This document shows positions 16,817 to 25,238 of a DNA stretch of 64,000 nt, piece after piece. Origin of the DNA: an uncultured Verrucomicrobiota bacterium (GTDB lineage: Bacteria; Verrucomicrobiota; Verrucomicrobiia; Limisphaerales; UBA9464). Location: contig CAIWAH010000190.1 in the NCBI GenBank assembly GCA_903910585.1, positions 24,699-88,698 of the forward strand, written 5' to 3'. A model generated the notes under the pieces. It had not been told where the DNA came from, did no database searches, and saw only the letters and a list, made by a program, of their open reading frames with translations. The position numbers and the translations under genes are program-made. Numbering within the stretch: the first letter of the stretch is position 1; each line of letters opens with the position of its first letter.

Positions 16817-18277
16817 TTACGCCCGCTTCAGCTTCGGCCCCTTGGCCGTATCCTCGACCGTCCACCCCTTGGCTTTCAGTTCATTCCGGATCGCGTCGGC
16901 GCGGGCGAAGTCCTTGGCCTTCTTGGCGGCGACGCGGTCGTTGGCGAGGGCGACAATTTCCGCGGGTGCCTCGTCCGAAGCCTTCGTGCCGAGGCCGAAC
17001 ACCGAGTCGAGCCTGGCCCACTCCCCCAGCGCGGCCGCGGCGTGGGCGGGTGACAACTGGCCGTCAGCCAACGCCCGGTTCGTGTCCCGCACCCAATCGA
17101 ACACCACGGCCCAGGCCTTGGAGACATTGAGGTCATCATCCATCGCGGCGATGAAGTCGGCTACCAGTTCAGGCGAGGGCGCCTGAGCGACGGACTCAGG
17201 CGAGGGCGCCTGAGCCACTAGTTCGCGCAGTTTGGCGAGACATTCATCAATCCGTGCGAGCTGCGCCCGGGCACCGTCGAGACCGGCAAGGGTGAAGTTG
17301 AACGTCTCGCGGAAGTGCGCGCTGAGGAGCAGCGTGCGAACCTCACGGCCGGTGTAACCCTTGGCGAGCAGGTCGCGCACGGTGAAGTAGTTCCCGAGCG
17401 ACTTGCTCATCTTCTTGCCTTCGACGAGCAGATGCGCCCCGTGGAGCCAGTGCTTCACGAACGGCCGGCCAGGCGTTTGCACCCCGGCGCCTTCGCTTTG
17501 GGCGATCTCATCTTCGTGATGCGGGAAGGCGAGGTCCTCGCCGCCCAAGTGCACGTCGAAGCTGGGTCCAAGGATCGTCATGCTCATGGCGCTGCACTCG
17601 ATATGCCAGCCGGGCCGGCCCTGGCCCCACGGGCTGTCCCAGAACACGTCGCCATCGTCCGGCACGCGGGCCTTCCACAGGGCGAAGTCGGCGAGCGATT
17701 CCTTGTCGTATTCGTCGTTGGCCACGCGCTCGCCGACACGCATGGCGTCGAAATTCAGGTTCACCAGTTGGCCGTAACGGCAGCCGCAGCCGCGGTATTT
17801 CTCGATGCTGAAATAGACCGAGCCGTCGGCTGCCCGGTAGGCGATGCCGCGCTGTTCGAGCTTCTCGATGAGCGCGATGATCTGCGGCATGAACTCGGTT
17901 GCCCGCGGCAGGTGATGCGGCCGGAGGCAGCCCAGTGATTCGAGGTCGCGCAGGAACTCCGCCTCGTAGTGGCCGGTGAACTCCCGGAGCGTTTTGCCCG
18001 ATTCGCGGACGCGGCGGATGATCTTGTCCTCCACATCCGTGATGTTCATGACGTGGTTCACGCCGAAGCCGCGGAACTCCAGGTAGCGGCGCACGAGGTC
18101 GGCGAACACGAAGGTGCGGAAGTTCCCGATGTGGCCGAAGTCATAGACGGTGGGACCGCAGCAATACATCCCGATGGCGGGCCGGCCGGCGGCGTCGCGG
18201 GCGTCGGGAAAAAGCGGTTCGAACGGCTCGACGCGGCGCGTGAGCGTGTTGAAGAGCTGCGGACGGGAATCACCCAT
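16817..18277 (-). CDS. cysS: Cysteinyl-tRNA synthetase
   Basis: 486 residues from ATG 18277, a class I aminoacyl-tRNA synthetase that charges tRNA-Cys. The HIGH motif appears as FGHIGNF after CCGPTVYD, whose cysteine binds the active-site zinc, and KMSKS is in GKKMSKSLGNY. The C-terminus has the helical anticodon-binding domain. Between the catalytic core and the C-terminal helices, residues about 353-372 contain two tandem 9-residue units (VAQAPSPES / VAQAPSPEL) encoded by repeat DNA. Outside this, length and motifs are normal, so the enzyme should work. Confidence 0.96.
   Translation of the reverse strand: MGDSRPQLFNTLTRRVEPFEPLFPDARDAAGRPAIGMYCCGPTVYDFGHIGNFRTFVFADLVRRYLEFRGFGVNHVMNITDVEDKIIRRVRESGKTLREFTGHYEAEFLRDLESLGCLRPHHLPRATEFMPQIIALIEKLEQRGIAYRAADGSVYFSIEKYRGCGCRYGQLVNLNFDAMRVGERVANDEYDKESLADFALWKARVPDDGDVFWDSPWGQGRPGWHIECSAMSMTILGPSFDVHLGGEDLAFPHHEDEIAQSEGAGVQTPGRPFVKHWLHGAHLLVEGKKMSKSLGNYFTVRDLLAKGYTGREVRTLLLSAHFRETFNFTLAGLDGARAQLARIDECLAKLRELVAQAPSPESVAQAPSPELVADFIAAMDDDLNVSKAWAVVFDWVRDTNRALADGQLSPAHAAAALGEWARLDSVFGLGTKASDEAPAEIVALANDRVAAKKAKDFARADAIRNELKAKGWTVEDTAKGPKLKRA
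17169..17213. repeat. Two tandem palindromic units inside cysS
   Basis: TCAGGCGAGGGCGCCTGA occurs at 17169-17186 and again at 17196-17213. Each is a 7-bp stem with a 4-base loop. The period is 27 bases, nine codons, so cysS stays in frame. It is unrelated in sequence to the REP pairs beside the RAYT gene. Confidence 0.85.
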
Positions 18278-18502
18278 AGGTTGCGGCGCGCAAGGTAGGG
18301 CGCGGCCGCCAAGGGGGAAGCGGGAACTGCGGACGTTCCGGAAGGATCGCTGGGGCCTGTTCGGGACCAAAGGTCGCCCGGCGGCGGGTGGAGACGAAGA
18401 CCCCAAATCCCAATGGGTGTCGGGGCCGGGGTCCGTATGCTGCGCCGCACGTCGAGATTGGCACCCGCAATGGGCGGCGCCTTATCCGGCGATTGAACTC
18501 CG

Positions 18503-18751
18503 ATGAATGCTGCCGACCTCATGCCGTTCGCCAAGACCGTGAAATCCATCCGCTTCCTCTTTGTCGGACCGTGCGTCCTGGCACTGCTGGTGGTGATCAA
18601 TGCCATGACTTCGCCGGGACACTGGTGGGTGAAGTGGCCGGCGCTGGGAATGGGCATCGCCTGGGTGATCAGCCTCTTTCGCGTGCTGCGACTGTTGGTC
18701 TTGGTGGGCGGCATCGGCGCGCTGATCGCGTATCTGCGCCGGCGCCGGTAA
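18503..18751 (+). CDS. Small membrane protein with two to three TM helices
   Basis: 82 residues. After a short N-terminus there are hydrophobic stretches at about 19-36, 44-60 and 62-76 and a final basic run (LRRRR), as in 2TM-domain-like small proteins. No motif allows a function to be given. It is convergent with the DUF5690 transporter gene (4 bases apart), and the 225 bases upstream to the cysS start show no other gene. Confidence 0.55.
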   Translation: MNAADLMPFAKTVKSIRFLFVGPCVLALLVVINAMTSPGHWWVKWPALGMGIAWVISLFRVLRLLVLVGGIGALIAYLRRRR

Positions 18752-18755
18752 GTCC

Positions 18756-20066
18756 TCAGCCCGGGCGTGATTCGACGGACGGGGAAACCGCGCAGCTGCT
18801 CCTGGAGAAGAAAAGCCCGGCAAGTCCGAACGCGAGGATGGCCAGGCTGAGGGTTGTCGCGGCGGCGGTTTGGAAGAACCCGAGCAGGTTCCCGTCAGGC
18901 TTCAACGCCAGCCGGAAGAGCATGACCCCGACGTATCCAAGGTAGCCGAAGGCGTCGGCCAGATACATGAGGTAGCCAATGTTGCCCTGGTCGCGGGTGA
19001 GGGCGATCAGCCGCTCAAACATGGTCGTGTGGACGGCCACATAGGGCAGGTAGAGCCCAAGGCCGAGCAGCACCATGTAGGGGAATCCTCCGAGGCCGAG
19101 TCTGCGGCCCGCGACGGCCGCCAGTCCGAGCGCGAGTCCGCCGATGGCCACGGCCAGCGAAAGAAAAAATGACCGCCGGTTGTCCCGGACCAAAAAGACG
19201 GCCCCGTTGGCGGCCATGACACCGAGTGCGACCCAGAATTCGGACCGTGTAAACACGCCCGGCTGACCGGTGGTTCCCAAAGCCGCCCAGAGTTCGGGAG
19301 CGAAGTCCGCGCGCAGGCTGCGCAGCACCGTGACCAACAGGTAGGCGGTGGTGATGAGGGCCAGTCCCGGACCATGTCGGCGCAGCCAGCGCAGGCGGTC
19401 GTCGCGGTTCATCGGGGCGCGGGCGGATCGGGCATGGATGTCGGCGTGGTCGGGCGGGGGAATCCGCTGAAGCATCCAGACAAATCCCAAAAGCGGAGCC
19501 AGAAACACCAGTCCGGCCACCGCCGGCATCCACCGTTCGGTCACCCCGGCCCCGAGCAGGGCCGCCCCCACGGACTTGGCGAACCCATCGGCGAGAATGA
19601 AGCTGGCGCACAGTCCGGCAACGAGCGCTTCCGTCATTCTCCGTCCTTCCAGAAATCCAAGCACGAGGCCGAAGACCATCCCCAGCGGCAGGCCGTTGAG
19701 GAACAGGCCCGCGACATTCCATGGTGTGGGCAGCACGCCGAAGAGCAGCAGTGCCAGTTCCGCGAGCCCGATCAGGGAAAGCAACGTGACCGCCCGCCGT
19801 CCCGGGGGCATCTCCGCGATGACACGGATGCCGATGAACTTCGACAGCGTGTAGCCGAGCACCTGCGCGGTGACGAGCCAGACCTTGAATCCGGCGGGGA
19901 AGTCGGTCCCGGCAAATCCGGCGGCGGTGAACGGTTTGCGGAAGCCATACATGCACGCATACGTGCCGAAGGCGGCAACGATGCTCCAGAGCGCGAGGAC
20001 TAGCGGATGCCGCAGTCCGCCGGCACGGACTGAGGTGGTCGTATTCACGGCCAATTGCCCCTCCAT
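18756..20066 (-). CDS. DUF5690-family MFS-like membrane transporter
   Basis: 436 residues with about 11-12 predicted membrane helices. The N-terminal FGTYACMYGFRKPFTAA is the opening of DUF5690 proteins, related to the major facilitator superfamily. It is the last gene of a minus-strand set with a PHP phosphoesterase, an alcohol dehydrogenase and an HD protein of the phosphonate-operon type, so it may import the compound they use (inference). It starts 18 bases after the HD gene stop. Confidence 0.8.
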   Translation of the reverse strand: MEGQLAVNTTTSVRAGGLRHPLVLALWSIVAAFGTYACMYGFRKPFTAAGFAGTDFPAGFKVWLVTAQVLGYTLSKFIGIRVIAEMPPGRRAVTLLSLIGLAELALLLFGVLPTPWNVAGLFLNGLPLGMVFGLVLGFLEGRRMTEALVAGLCASFILADGFAKSVGAALLGAGVTERWMPAVAGLVFLAPLLGFVWMLQRIPPPDHADIHARSARAPMNRDDRLRWLRRHGPGLALITTAYLLVTVLRSLRADFAPELWAALGTTGQPGVFTRSEFWVALGVMAANGAVFLVRDNRRSFFLSLAVAIGGLALGLAAVAGRRLGLGGFPYMVLLGLGLYLPYVAVHTTMFERLIALTRDQGNIGYLMYLADAFGYLGYVGVMLFRLALKPDGNLLGFFQTAAATTLSLAILAFGLAGLFFSRSSCAVSPSVESRPG

Positions 20067-20084
20067 GGCGGTCAGGGCTGAAGG

Positions 20085-20639
20085 TCAGCGGGGCGCGACC
20101 AGCGACTCCAGCAGGGGGCGATAGTGCGCGAGGTCCGGGGTCGTCATGTCCGGCACCTTCCCCTGGTCATCGTAGCGCCGGACGCGCACGGCGAAATCGT
20201 AGTGGGCACCCAGCTCGAACTCCGCGGCCTCAGTGTCATTCATCGGGCCGCCTTGGAGCGCCAGGCTTTTGCGGGAAGCTTCCGAAAGCCCGTCGTAGTA
20301 GCCCGCCTCCTTCCAGCACAGATAGCGCTTGGAGGCCGCGTGCAGGCGCACCGGTTCCACCACCTCGGCCGGAAACCACTCCTGGAGCCGGTTCGCGCCG
20401 ATGCGCTCGTGGCGGGCGTCCACGCCCTGGTCGGCGATGTCCTCGCCGAGATCGTGCAGCAGGTGGCCATAATCGTGCAGCAGGCAGGCGGCCACCACGG
20501 CCGGAGGTTCGCCGGCCTGCTCGGCAAAGGTTGCGCATTGGAGCGCGTGCTGAAGTTCGGTGACGTGTTCGCCGTAGCTGCGGTGGCCGCGCTCGGCGAA
20601 GACCCGACAGATTTCATCCACGATGGCGGAAGCTGACAT
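20085..20639 (-). CDS. HD-domain protein of phosphonate-degradation operons (PhnZ-like)
   Basis: 184 residues from ATG 20639. Metal ligands are visible as H31, HD at 55-56 (CLLHDYGH), H59, H62 and H80 (RHERIG). A YGE motif at 22-24 lies where PhnZ-type oxygenases have their substrate lid (position by analogy, not by alignment). The sequence matches the family described as phosphonate degradation operon-associated HDIG proteins. PhnZ is a mixed-valence diiron oxygenase that cleaves the C-P bond of hydroxylated 2-aminoethylphosphonate. Whether this copy acts on that substrate is unknown, since no PhnY hydroxylase gene is adjacent. Confidence 0.85.
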   Translation of the reverse strand: MSASAIVDEICRVFAERGHRSYGEHVTELQHALQCATFAEQAGEPPAVVAACLLHDYGHLLHDLGEDIADQGVDARHERIGANRLQEWFPAEVVEPVRLHAASKRYLCWKEAGYYDGLSEASRKSLALQGGPMNDTEAAEFELGAHYDFAVRVRRYDDQGKVPDMTTPDLAHYRPLLESLVAPR

Positions 20640-20704
20640 CGGCCGAGAGTGCTGTCCCCGGGCCGGCGAAGGGCAGCGACGATTGGGTGACAGCGGGGCG
20701 ACAG

Positions 20705-21748
20705 TCAGGGGGCGACACCAACCCGGGCCCAGCGGCCTGACCGCGCCAGTTGCATGGCTTCGCCCAGACGGGCCAAGGGCAGCGGATCCGCGACCAGGTC
20801 CGCCCAAGGATGTTCGGCGGCATGGGCGGCGAGGAAGTCCACCGCGGCCTGGAGGTGGCGCGGCGAGTAGTTGTGGGTGCCGCGCAGGGTGAGGCACTTG
20901 CGAACGACCGTCTCGCCGGTGAGGTCCAGCCGGGTATCGGGATGCACCATCCCGACGAAGGCATAGTGGCCGCCGGGGCGGAGCAAACGGAGGCCCTGGG
21001 GGATCACGGCCGCAGTGCCCGCCACTTCAATGACGGCATCGGCGACGGCCGACGGGCTGAGCGCCAGTTCATCGGGGGCAAACACCTCGGCGCCGAACCG
21101 GCCCGCCAATACCCGCCGGCCAGGGGTCGGGTCGGTGACCAGAACCCGTTTCCAGCCGAGTTCACGGAGCAGCACCGCGCCGTAGATTCCCAGCAGACCC
21201 GCTCCCTGGATAAGCGCGGTTTCACCGCCCTGGGCAAGGGGTTCGGTAGCGGCAACCATGGTGGCCAAGGCGCAGTTGGCCGGGGCGGCGAGGCGATCCG
21301 AGACCGAATCAGGAACCGGCACCACGACGGTGCCCGCCCGCAGGACCACATGGGAAGCGTAGCAGCCGTTGAGTCCGGAGCCCGAGCTCAGCGCGGCGTG
21401 GCCGTATTTGAAGAGCCGTTCGCATTTCTGGGGCAGCAGCCAGTCGCGGCAGGGCCGGCAGCTGCCGCAGCTGTCGGCCAGCGTCCAGGTCACCCGTCGG
21501 TTCAGCAGCAGAGGATCCCGGTCTGGTCCTACGGCCACCACGCGGCCGACCGCCTCGTGCCCCAGCACGCTCGGTGCGGGTTCGGTGCGCCGGCCCTCGA
21601 CGGTGTGCAGGTCGGAGCCGCAGATCGTGGCGAGGGAAACCGCGACGAGCAGTTCGCCCGGGCCCGGGGCCGGACAAGGGACGGTGCGAAACTCGAAGTC
21701 GCGGTTGGGCCCGAGGAAGACCGCGAGGGTGGCTTGGGGAAGGCTCAT
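20705..21748 (-). CDS. Zinc-dependent alcohol dehydrogenase, phosphonate-catabolism-associated type
   Basis: 347 residues, a medium-chain dehydrogenase. Catalytic zinc ligands sit in TICGSDLHT and GHEAVGRVVAVG, the structural zinc cysteines in CGSCRPCRDWLLPQKC, and the NAD-binding fold in QGAGLLGIYGAVLL. The pattern agrees with the putative phosphonate-catabolism alcohol dehydrogenases that travel with PhnZ-like HD genes, as here. Its ATG overlaps the stop of the PHP gene (ATGA). A likely role is oxidation of a hydroxylated phosphonate or its product (inference). Confidence 0.87.
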   Translation of the reverse strand: MSLPQATLAVFLGPNRDFEFRTVPCPAPGPGELLVAVSLATICGSDLHTVEGRRTEPAPSVLGHEAVGRVVAVGPDRDPLLLNRRVTWTLADSCGSCRPCRDWLLPQKCERLFKYGHAALSSGSGLNGCYASHVVLRAGTVVVPVPDSVSDRLAAPANCALATMVAATEPLAQGGETALIQGAGLLGIYGAVLLRELGWKRVLVTDPTPGRRVLAGRFGAEVFAPDELALSPSAVADAVIEVAGTAAVIPQGLRLLRPGGHYAFVGMVHPDTRLDLTGETVVRKCLTLRGTHNYSPRHLQAAVDFLAAHAAEHPWADLVADPLPLARLGEAMQLARSGRWARVGVAP

Positions 21749-23085
21749 GGCCGGGAAAGGCTCTCCTGCCAGCCCACCGGCTGCGTCCAGGCCCGCTTGA
21801 ACGGGAATTCGGTGGAGGGCACCTCTGGCGGGCCGGACGAGGTGACCACCGCCCGGACGTAAAGTTCGTCGCCCCGCAGCGTGTAAGCCGGGGACCGGCC
21901 GGCCACTTCCGCGAACACTTCGCCGATCTGCGGCCCTGACCCCGTCGCGTAGTCCAACGTCGTTTCCAGCACGTTTCCGGCCGCATCCAACCGGGGGCGA
22001 CCGTGCAGGTTCGCGCCGCGGCGGGTGCCGATGAACCGGGTGACGAAGCGTTCTCCCCGGCTCGGCGCGATGCGCAGGGACAATCGTCGGGTGCGGGAAT
22101 CAAACCTCACATCGGAAAGCGTCACGCCGGTGGAGCCGTAGAAATCGCCCGCATCCATGGCCCGGATCAGGGATTCCGGGCTCAGATGTGGACTCCGGAC
22201 CATGACCCAGGCGCGGCCTGGCTGAGCGCGAAGTTTCGTGCCCTGATAGTCGTGCGAGTCGTCGGTGGCGACCGCATACAGGGGCGCGGCGTTGAAGGCG
22301 GCGAGGCGGAGCGTATTGGCGATGTCCCACAGCACTTCGGTAGGCGGATGAAACGCATCGCCGGGGTCGTTGTCGCCGTCCACGCCGTTCCACACTTCAA
22401 AGAAGCGTTCCTCGATCACCGTCGCCAGGTCCTCGGCGGTTACACCCCACTTGTAGTTGGGATGGTTCACATGCACCAACACCGGGGTGCCGAGGCGCAC
22501 GGCGGATTCATTGACGGCGCGAAGCGTCCGGGCGAGCACCTCCGGCACCGTGGCCCCGTCCTGCGTGGGCATCCATTCCTGGAGGTTGATGGCGCCGATG
22601 TGAATCGCCCGTCGGTTGGCGGCGCTGTGGGTGATCTCCTCGGCGGGCATCAGCAGAAACCGGCCCGCGGTCTCCACCCGTGCTCGAACTTCCCCCAGCG
22701 GCTTCAGGCGCACCTGGGGTTCGCCGTTCGTGGGGTTGGTCCGGGTTTCAACCCAGTTGGAGCCGTAACGCCGGAGGTAATTGCCAATGGCATCTGCCGG
22801 GCGTTTCGAAACGCCCCGCCACGGTTCGCCTTTCGCCCGGGCAGCGACATTGGACACGTTCATCCAGCGCCCGCCCTGGCTCAGGACATTGTGGTCCGAA
22901 AGTGCGAGGAAGTGATAATTGTGGGCCCGATACCATTCGGCGACGACCTCCGGAAACTCGTCGCCGTCCGACCACAGGGTGTGGGTGTGCAGATTGCCCT
23001 TCCACCAGCGGGCGGCTGTTTCGGCGGTGGCGGACCACGCCAGCAGCAATCCCGGCAGGGTGAGACGCCAGATCCATCGGGTCAT
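21745..23085 (-). CDS. Secreted PHP-domain phosphoesterase-like protein
   Basis: 446 residues from ATG 23085, which starts a clear signal peptide (LTLPGLLLAWSATAETA). The mature N-terminus has GNLHTHTLWSDGD, the first metal-binding motif of PHP domains, followed by ALSDHN, a central MPAEEITH and a distal TDDSHDY. PHP proteins hydrolyse phosphoesters with two or three metals. It is the first gene of the minus-strand cassette and is translationally coupled to the dehydrogenase. A periplasmic role in releasing phosphate or in preparing a phosphonate ester is possible. Confidence 0.83.
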   Translation of the reverse strand: MTRWIWRLTLPGLLLAWSATAETAARWWKGNLHTHTLWSDGDEFPEVVAEWYRAHNYHFLALSDHNVLSQGGRWMNVSNVAARAKGEPWRGVSKRPADAIGNYLRRYGSNWVETRTNPTNGEPQVRLKPLGEVRARVETAGRFLLMPAEEITHSAANRRAIHIGAINLQEWMPTQDGATVPEVLARTLRAVNESAVRLGTPVLVHVNHPNYKWGVTAEDLATVIEERFFEVWNGVDGDNDPGDAFHPPTEVLWDIANTLRLAAFNAAPLYAVATDDSHDYQGTKLRAQPGRAWVMVRSPHLSPESLIRAMDAGDFYGSTGVTLSDVRFDSRTRRLSLRIAPSRGERFVTRFIGTRRGANLHGRPRLDAAGNVLETTLDYATGSGPQIGEVFAEVAGRSPAYTLRGDELYVRAVVTSSGPPEVPSTEFPFKRAWTQPVGWQESLSRP

Positions 23086-23228
23086 TTGGCGAGTCAAGGG
23101 TGCGGGCCGGAGGTGAGGCAAGCATGAGTCAGTGAAAATTGCGTGGCGGGACGTGACGCGCCGACGGACATCCGCCAAACTGCGCGGGCGTGGCTTCTCC
23201 AGCTGCAATTCGATTCTCCCCCGGACCG

Positions 23229-23876
23229 ATGGCCCGCACCGTCCGGGATGCCGGAGGCCGGGTGCTGCCGGTTCCGGATGGCTGGGAGTTGCTCCCGCCC
23301 GGCGACGCTGCCCTGACTCGGCGGGTGAAGGAGGCCGGCGAGTTCTGGGCGGTGGCCGAGCCGGTCGGGCGGAAGGTCTTTTCCCGTGGGATTTGGGCGC
23401 CCGGATCTGTCATCGCGGCAACGCGGGCGGGCCTGGCGGTGGAGCGATCCGATCCGGCGCACGCCCGCAAGCAGGCGGCGGATCGCCAGCGACGGGAACG
23501 GGCCCAGGAGGATTACGCGGCGGATTTCCAACAGGAAGTGATCCGGTTTCTGGCGTTTGCGCCGGTTCATGCTGCCTTCGCCGAACGTCTGGCGGCGGCA
23601 GTCACTGCCCACGCGACGCCGGTGGGAAGCGGCACGGTGGCCCGCACGCAACGAATCCCGGTGGAGGAGCGGGCAGCGGCCGCGGTGATCGCGTGGATGC
23701 GCCACCAGACTACCGGTTATGACTCGCTGGTGATCCCGCGGGTCAAAAGACAACGGCGGGAGGTCCGACGACTGTTGGCCGAACAATCCCGCCGATTGCT
23801 CGATCGCTACCGGCGCGGGGAAGCCCCCGGGGCGAACTGTCCGCTGGGGCGCGCGCTTGGCATCCGTGCGGTCTGA
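23229..23876 (+). CDS. DUF2293-family protein
   Basis: About 215 residues from ATG 23229; an ATG at 23190 is possible but its extra residues are not family-like. The N-terminal half reads MARTVRDAGGRVLPVPDGWELLPPG in continuity, with RRVKEAGEFWAV after it. The C-terminal half has the DUF2293 block with WMRHQTTGYDSLVIPRVK and a basic tail. The family is uncharacterised and soluble. It is convergent with the flagellar operon, 54 bases from fliN. Confidence 0.8.
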   Translation: MARTVRDAGGRVLPVPDGWELLPPGDAALTRRVKEAGEFWAVAEPVGRKVFSRGIWAPGSVIAATRAGLAVERSDPAHARKQAADRQRRERAQEDYAADFQQEVIRFLAFAPVHAAFAERLAAAVTAHATPVGSGTVARTQRIPVEERAAAAVIAWMRHQTTGYDSLVIPRVKRQRREVRRLLAEQSRRLLDRYRRGEAPGANCPLGRALGIRAV

Positions 23877-23930
23877 GGTCCCAAAAGCTGCCGATGGAAG
23901 GAATGGCAGCGTTCTGCCGCGCTGGCCCGA

Positions 23931-24191
23931 TCACTTCACGTTGCCGAGCAACTCGGTGATCTTGATGCCGAAGCGGTTCTCCACGACGACGACTTCGCCG
24001 CGGGCGACCCGCTTGCGGTTGACGAGGAGCTCCACCGGGGCGTCCGCGATCTTGTCGAGCTGCACCACGGAGCCGTTGCCGAGCTGGAGCACGTCGCGCA
24101 TCGGCAGATGGCAGGAACCCAGTTCGACGGTGACCTCCACCGGAACGTCGAGGAGGATTTCCAGGTTGGGGGAGTCGGTGTGCATGCTCAT
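23931..24191 (-). CDS. fliN: Flagellar motor switch protein FliN (short form)
   Basis: 86 residues, essentially one SpoA domain: LEILLDVPVEVTVELG, GSVVQLDK, PVELLVNRKRVARGEVVVV and FGIKITELLG. FliN forms the lower C ring with FliM and controls rotation and export cargo docking. The start at 24191 overlaps the fliM stop by 4 bases. The protein lacks the extended N-terminus of enterobacterial FliN (137 residues), as in many bacteria. It is the last gene of the flagellar operon in the window. Confidence 0.95.
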   Translation of the reverse strand: MSMHTDSPNLEILLDVPVEVTVELGSCHLPMRDVLQLGNGSVVQLDKIADAPVELLVNRKRVARGEVVVVENRFGIKITELLGNVK

Positions 24192-25225
24192 GAGGTGATT
24201 TGGGCGACGGGTTTCAGCACCTGGCCGATTTCGACGGCCCATTTGCCGCTGCGGGTGCCGAGGCGCCCGGTGAATTTGGGTAGCGTGGCCAGGCGGAGGC
24301 GGACGCGTGAGGGAAGGTCCTCGTCGAGTTCCAGCACGTCGCCGACCTGGAGGTTGGCGAGGCGCCGGGCGGACATGGACATGCCCGGAAACTCGGCGGT
24401 GACGGGAATCTGGACGTCATCGAGGGCGTCTTTCCACTGCGATCCGCCGGAACGTTCCGGGGCACTGTCGTGGATATGCGTATCAATGTCCTGACTGAGG
24501 CGATTGATCAGTGGCTCGAGCGTCATGTAGGGGAATCCAATGTGGATCTGCTCGAAGCAGTCGCCCAGCTGCGCTTCCAGGGTGAGGGCGAGCATGACGC
24601 TGTCGAAGGGAGCCGTGTTGAGGAAGCGGGCGTTGCTCTCGTGGCCGAGGAGAAGGGGGCGGAGTTCCTCGTATTCGGCCCAGTGGCTGCACCATTCTCC
24701 GACGATGATCTGAATGATTTGGTCAAGGAGCGCGACCTCGATCTCGCTGAGGTCGCGGTCGGTCTGAACCGAATGCCCCGGACCGCCCATGACCCGGTCC
24801 ACAACCGTGAGGCCGAGTCGTTGCTTGATTCCGAGGACGCAGATTCCCCGCAACGGTTCGGCCTTGAAAAGAATGAGGTGGCCGGGATTGGGCAGGCTCT
24901 CGACGAACTTGCTGTAGGTGATGGTGCTCAGCTGGGACATCTGGAGCACGAACTCGACCCGGAGAAAAATGGACAGACGCGCGGCCAGGGAGCGGATGAA
25001 CTCCTCATGGTGGAGGCGCAACTTCCGAAGTTCCGGCGCCGAGAGGAACACCGGGTTGCGGAAGTCGTAGGGTTGGATCGCCTCCTTGCTCTGGTGCGAT
25101 TTGGTGCCGTCCGGCTGGTGGATGACCGTCTTTGATTCCAGCTCGGCAACCTGGGCCAGCAGGTTCTCCACCTCGCTTTGCGAGAGGACTTCCTGGCCGC
25201 CCGCCAAATTGTCCAGAGGGTTCAT
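24188..25225 (-). CDS. fliM: Flagellar motor switch protein FliM
   Basis: 345 residues. The N-terminal LSQSEVENLLAQV corresponds to the CheY-phosphate-binding segment (LSQxEIDALL), which suggests chemotactic control even though no che gene is in the window. A middle CheC-like domain and a C-terminal SpoA domain follow (LQVGDVLELDEDLPSRV). FliM links FliG to FliN in the C ring. It overlaps fliN and starts 13 bases after fliL. Confidence 0.95.
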   Translation of the reverse strand: MNPLDNLAGGQEVLSQSEVENLLAQVAELESKTVIHQPDGTKSHQSKEAIQPYDFRNPVFLSAPELRKLRLHHEEFIRSLAARLSIFLRVEFVLQMSQLSTITYSKFVESLPNPGHLILFKAEPLRGICVLGIKQRLGLTVVDRVMGGPGHSVQTDRDLSEIEVALLDQIIQIIVGEWCSHWAEYEELRPLLLGHESNARFLNTAPFDSVMLALTLEAQLGDCFEQIHIGFPYMTLEPLINRLSQDIDTHIHDSAPERSGGSQWKDALDDVQIPVTAEFPGMSMSARRLANLQVGDVLELDEDLPSRVRLRLATLPKFTGRLGTRSGKWAVEIGQVLKPVAQITS

Positions 25226-25238
25226 CGGTCAGGGAAGG

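Noticed and set aside
17169..17213. CRISPR-like repeat-spacer arrangement
   Set aside because: Only two units, nine-base spacer, inside the cysS coding frame, and no cas gene nearby.
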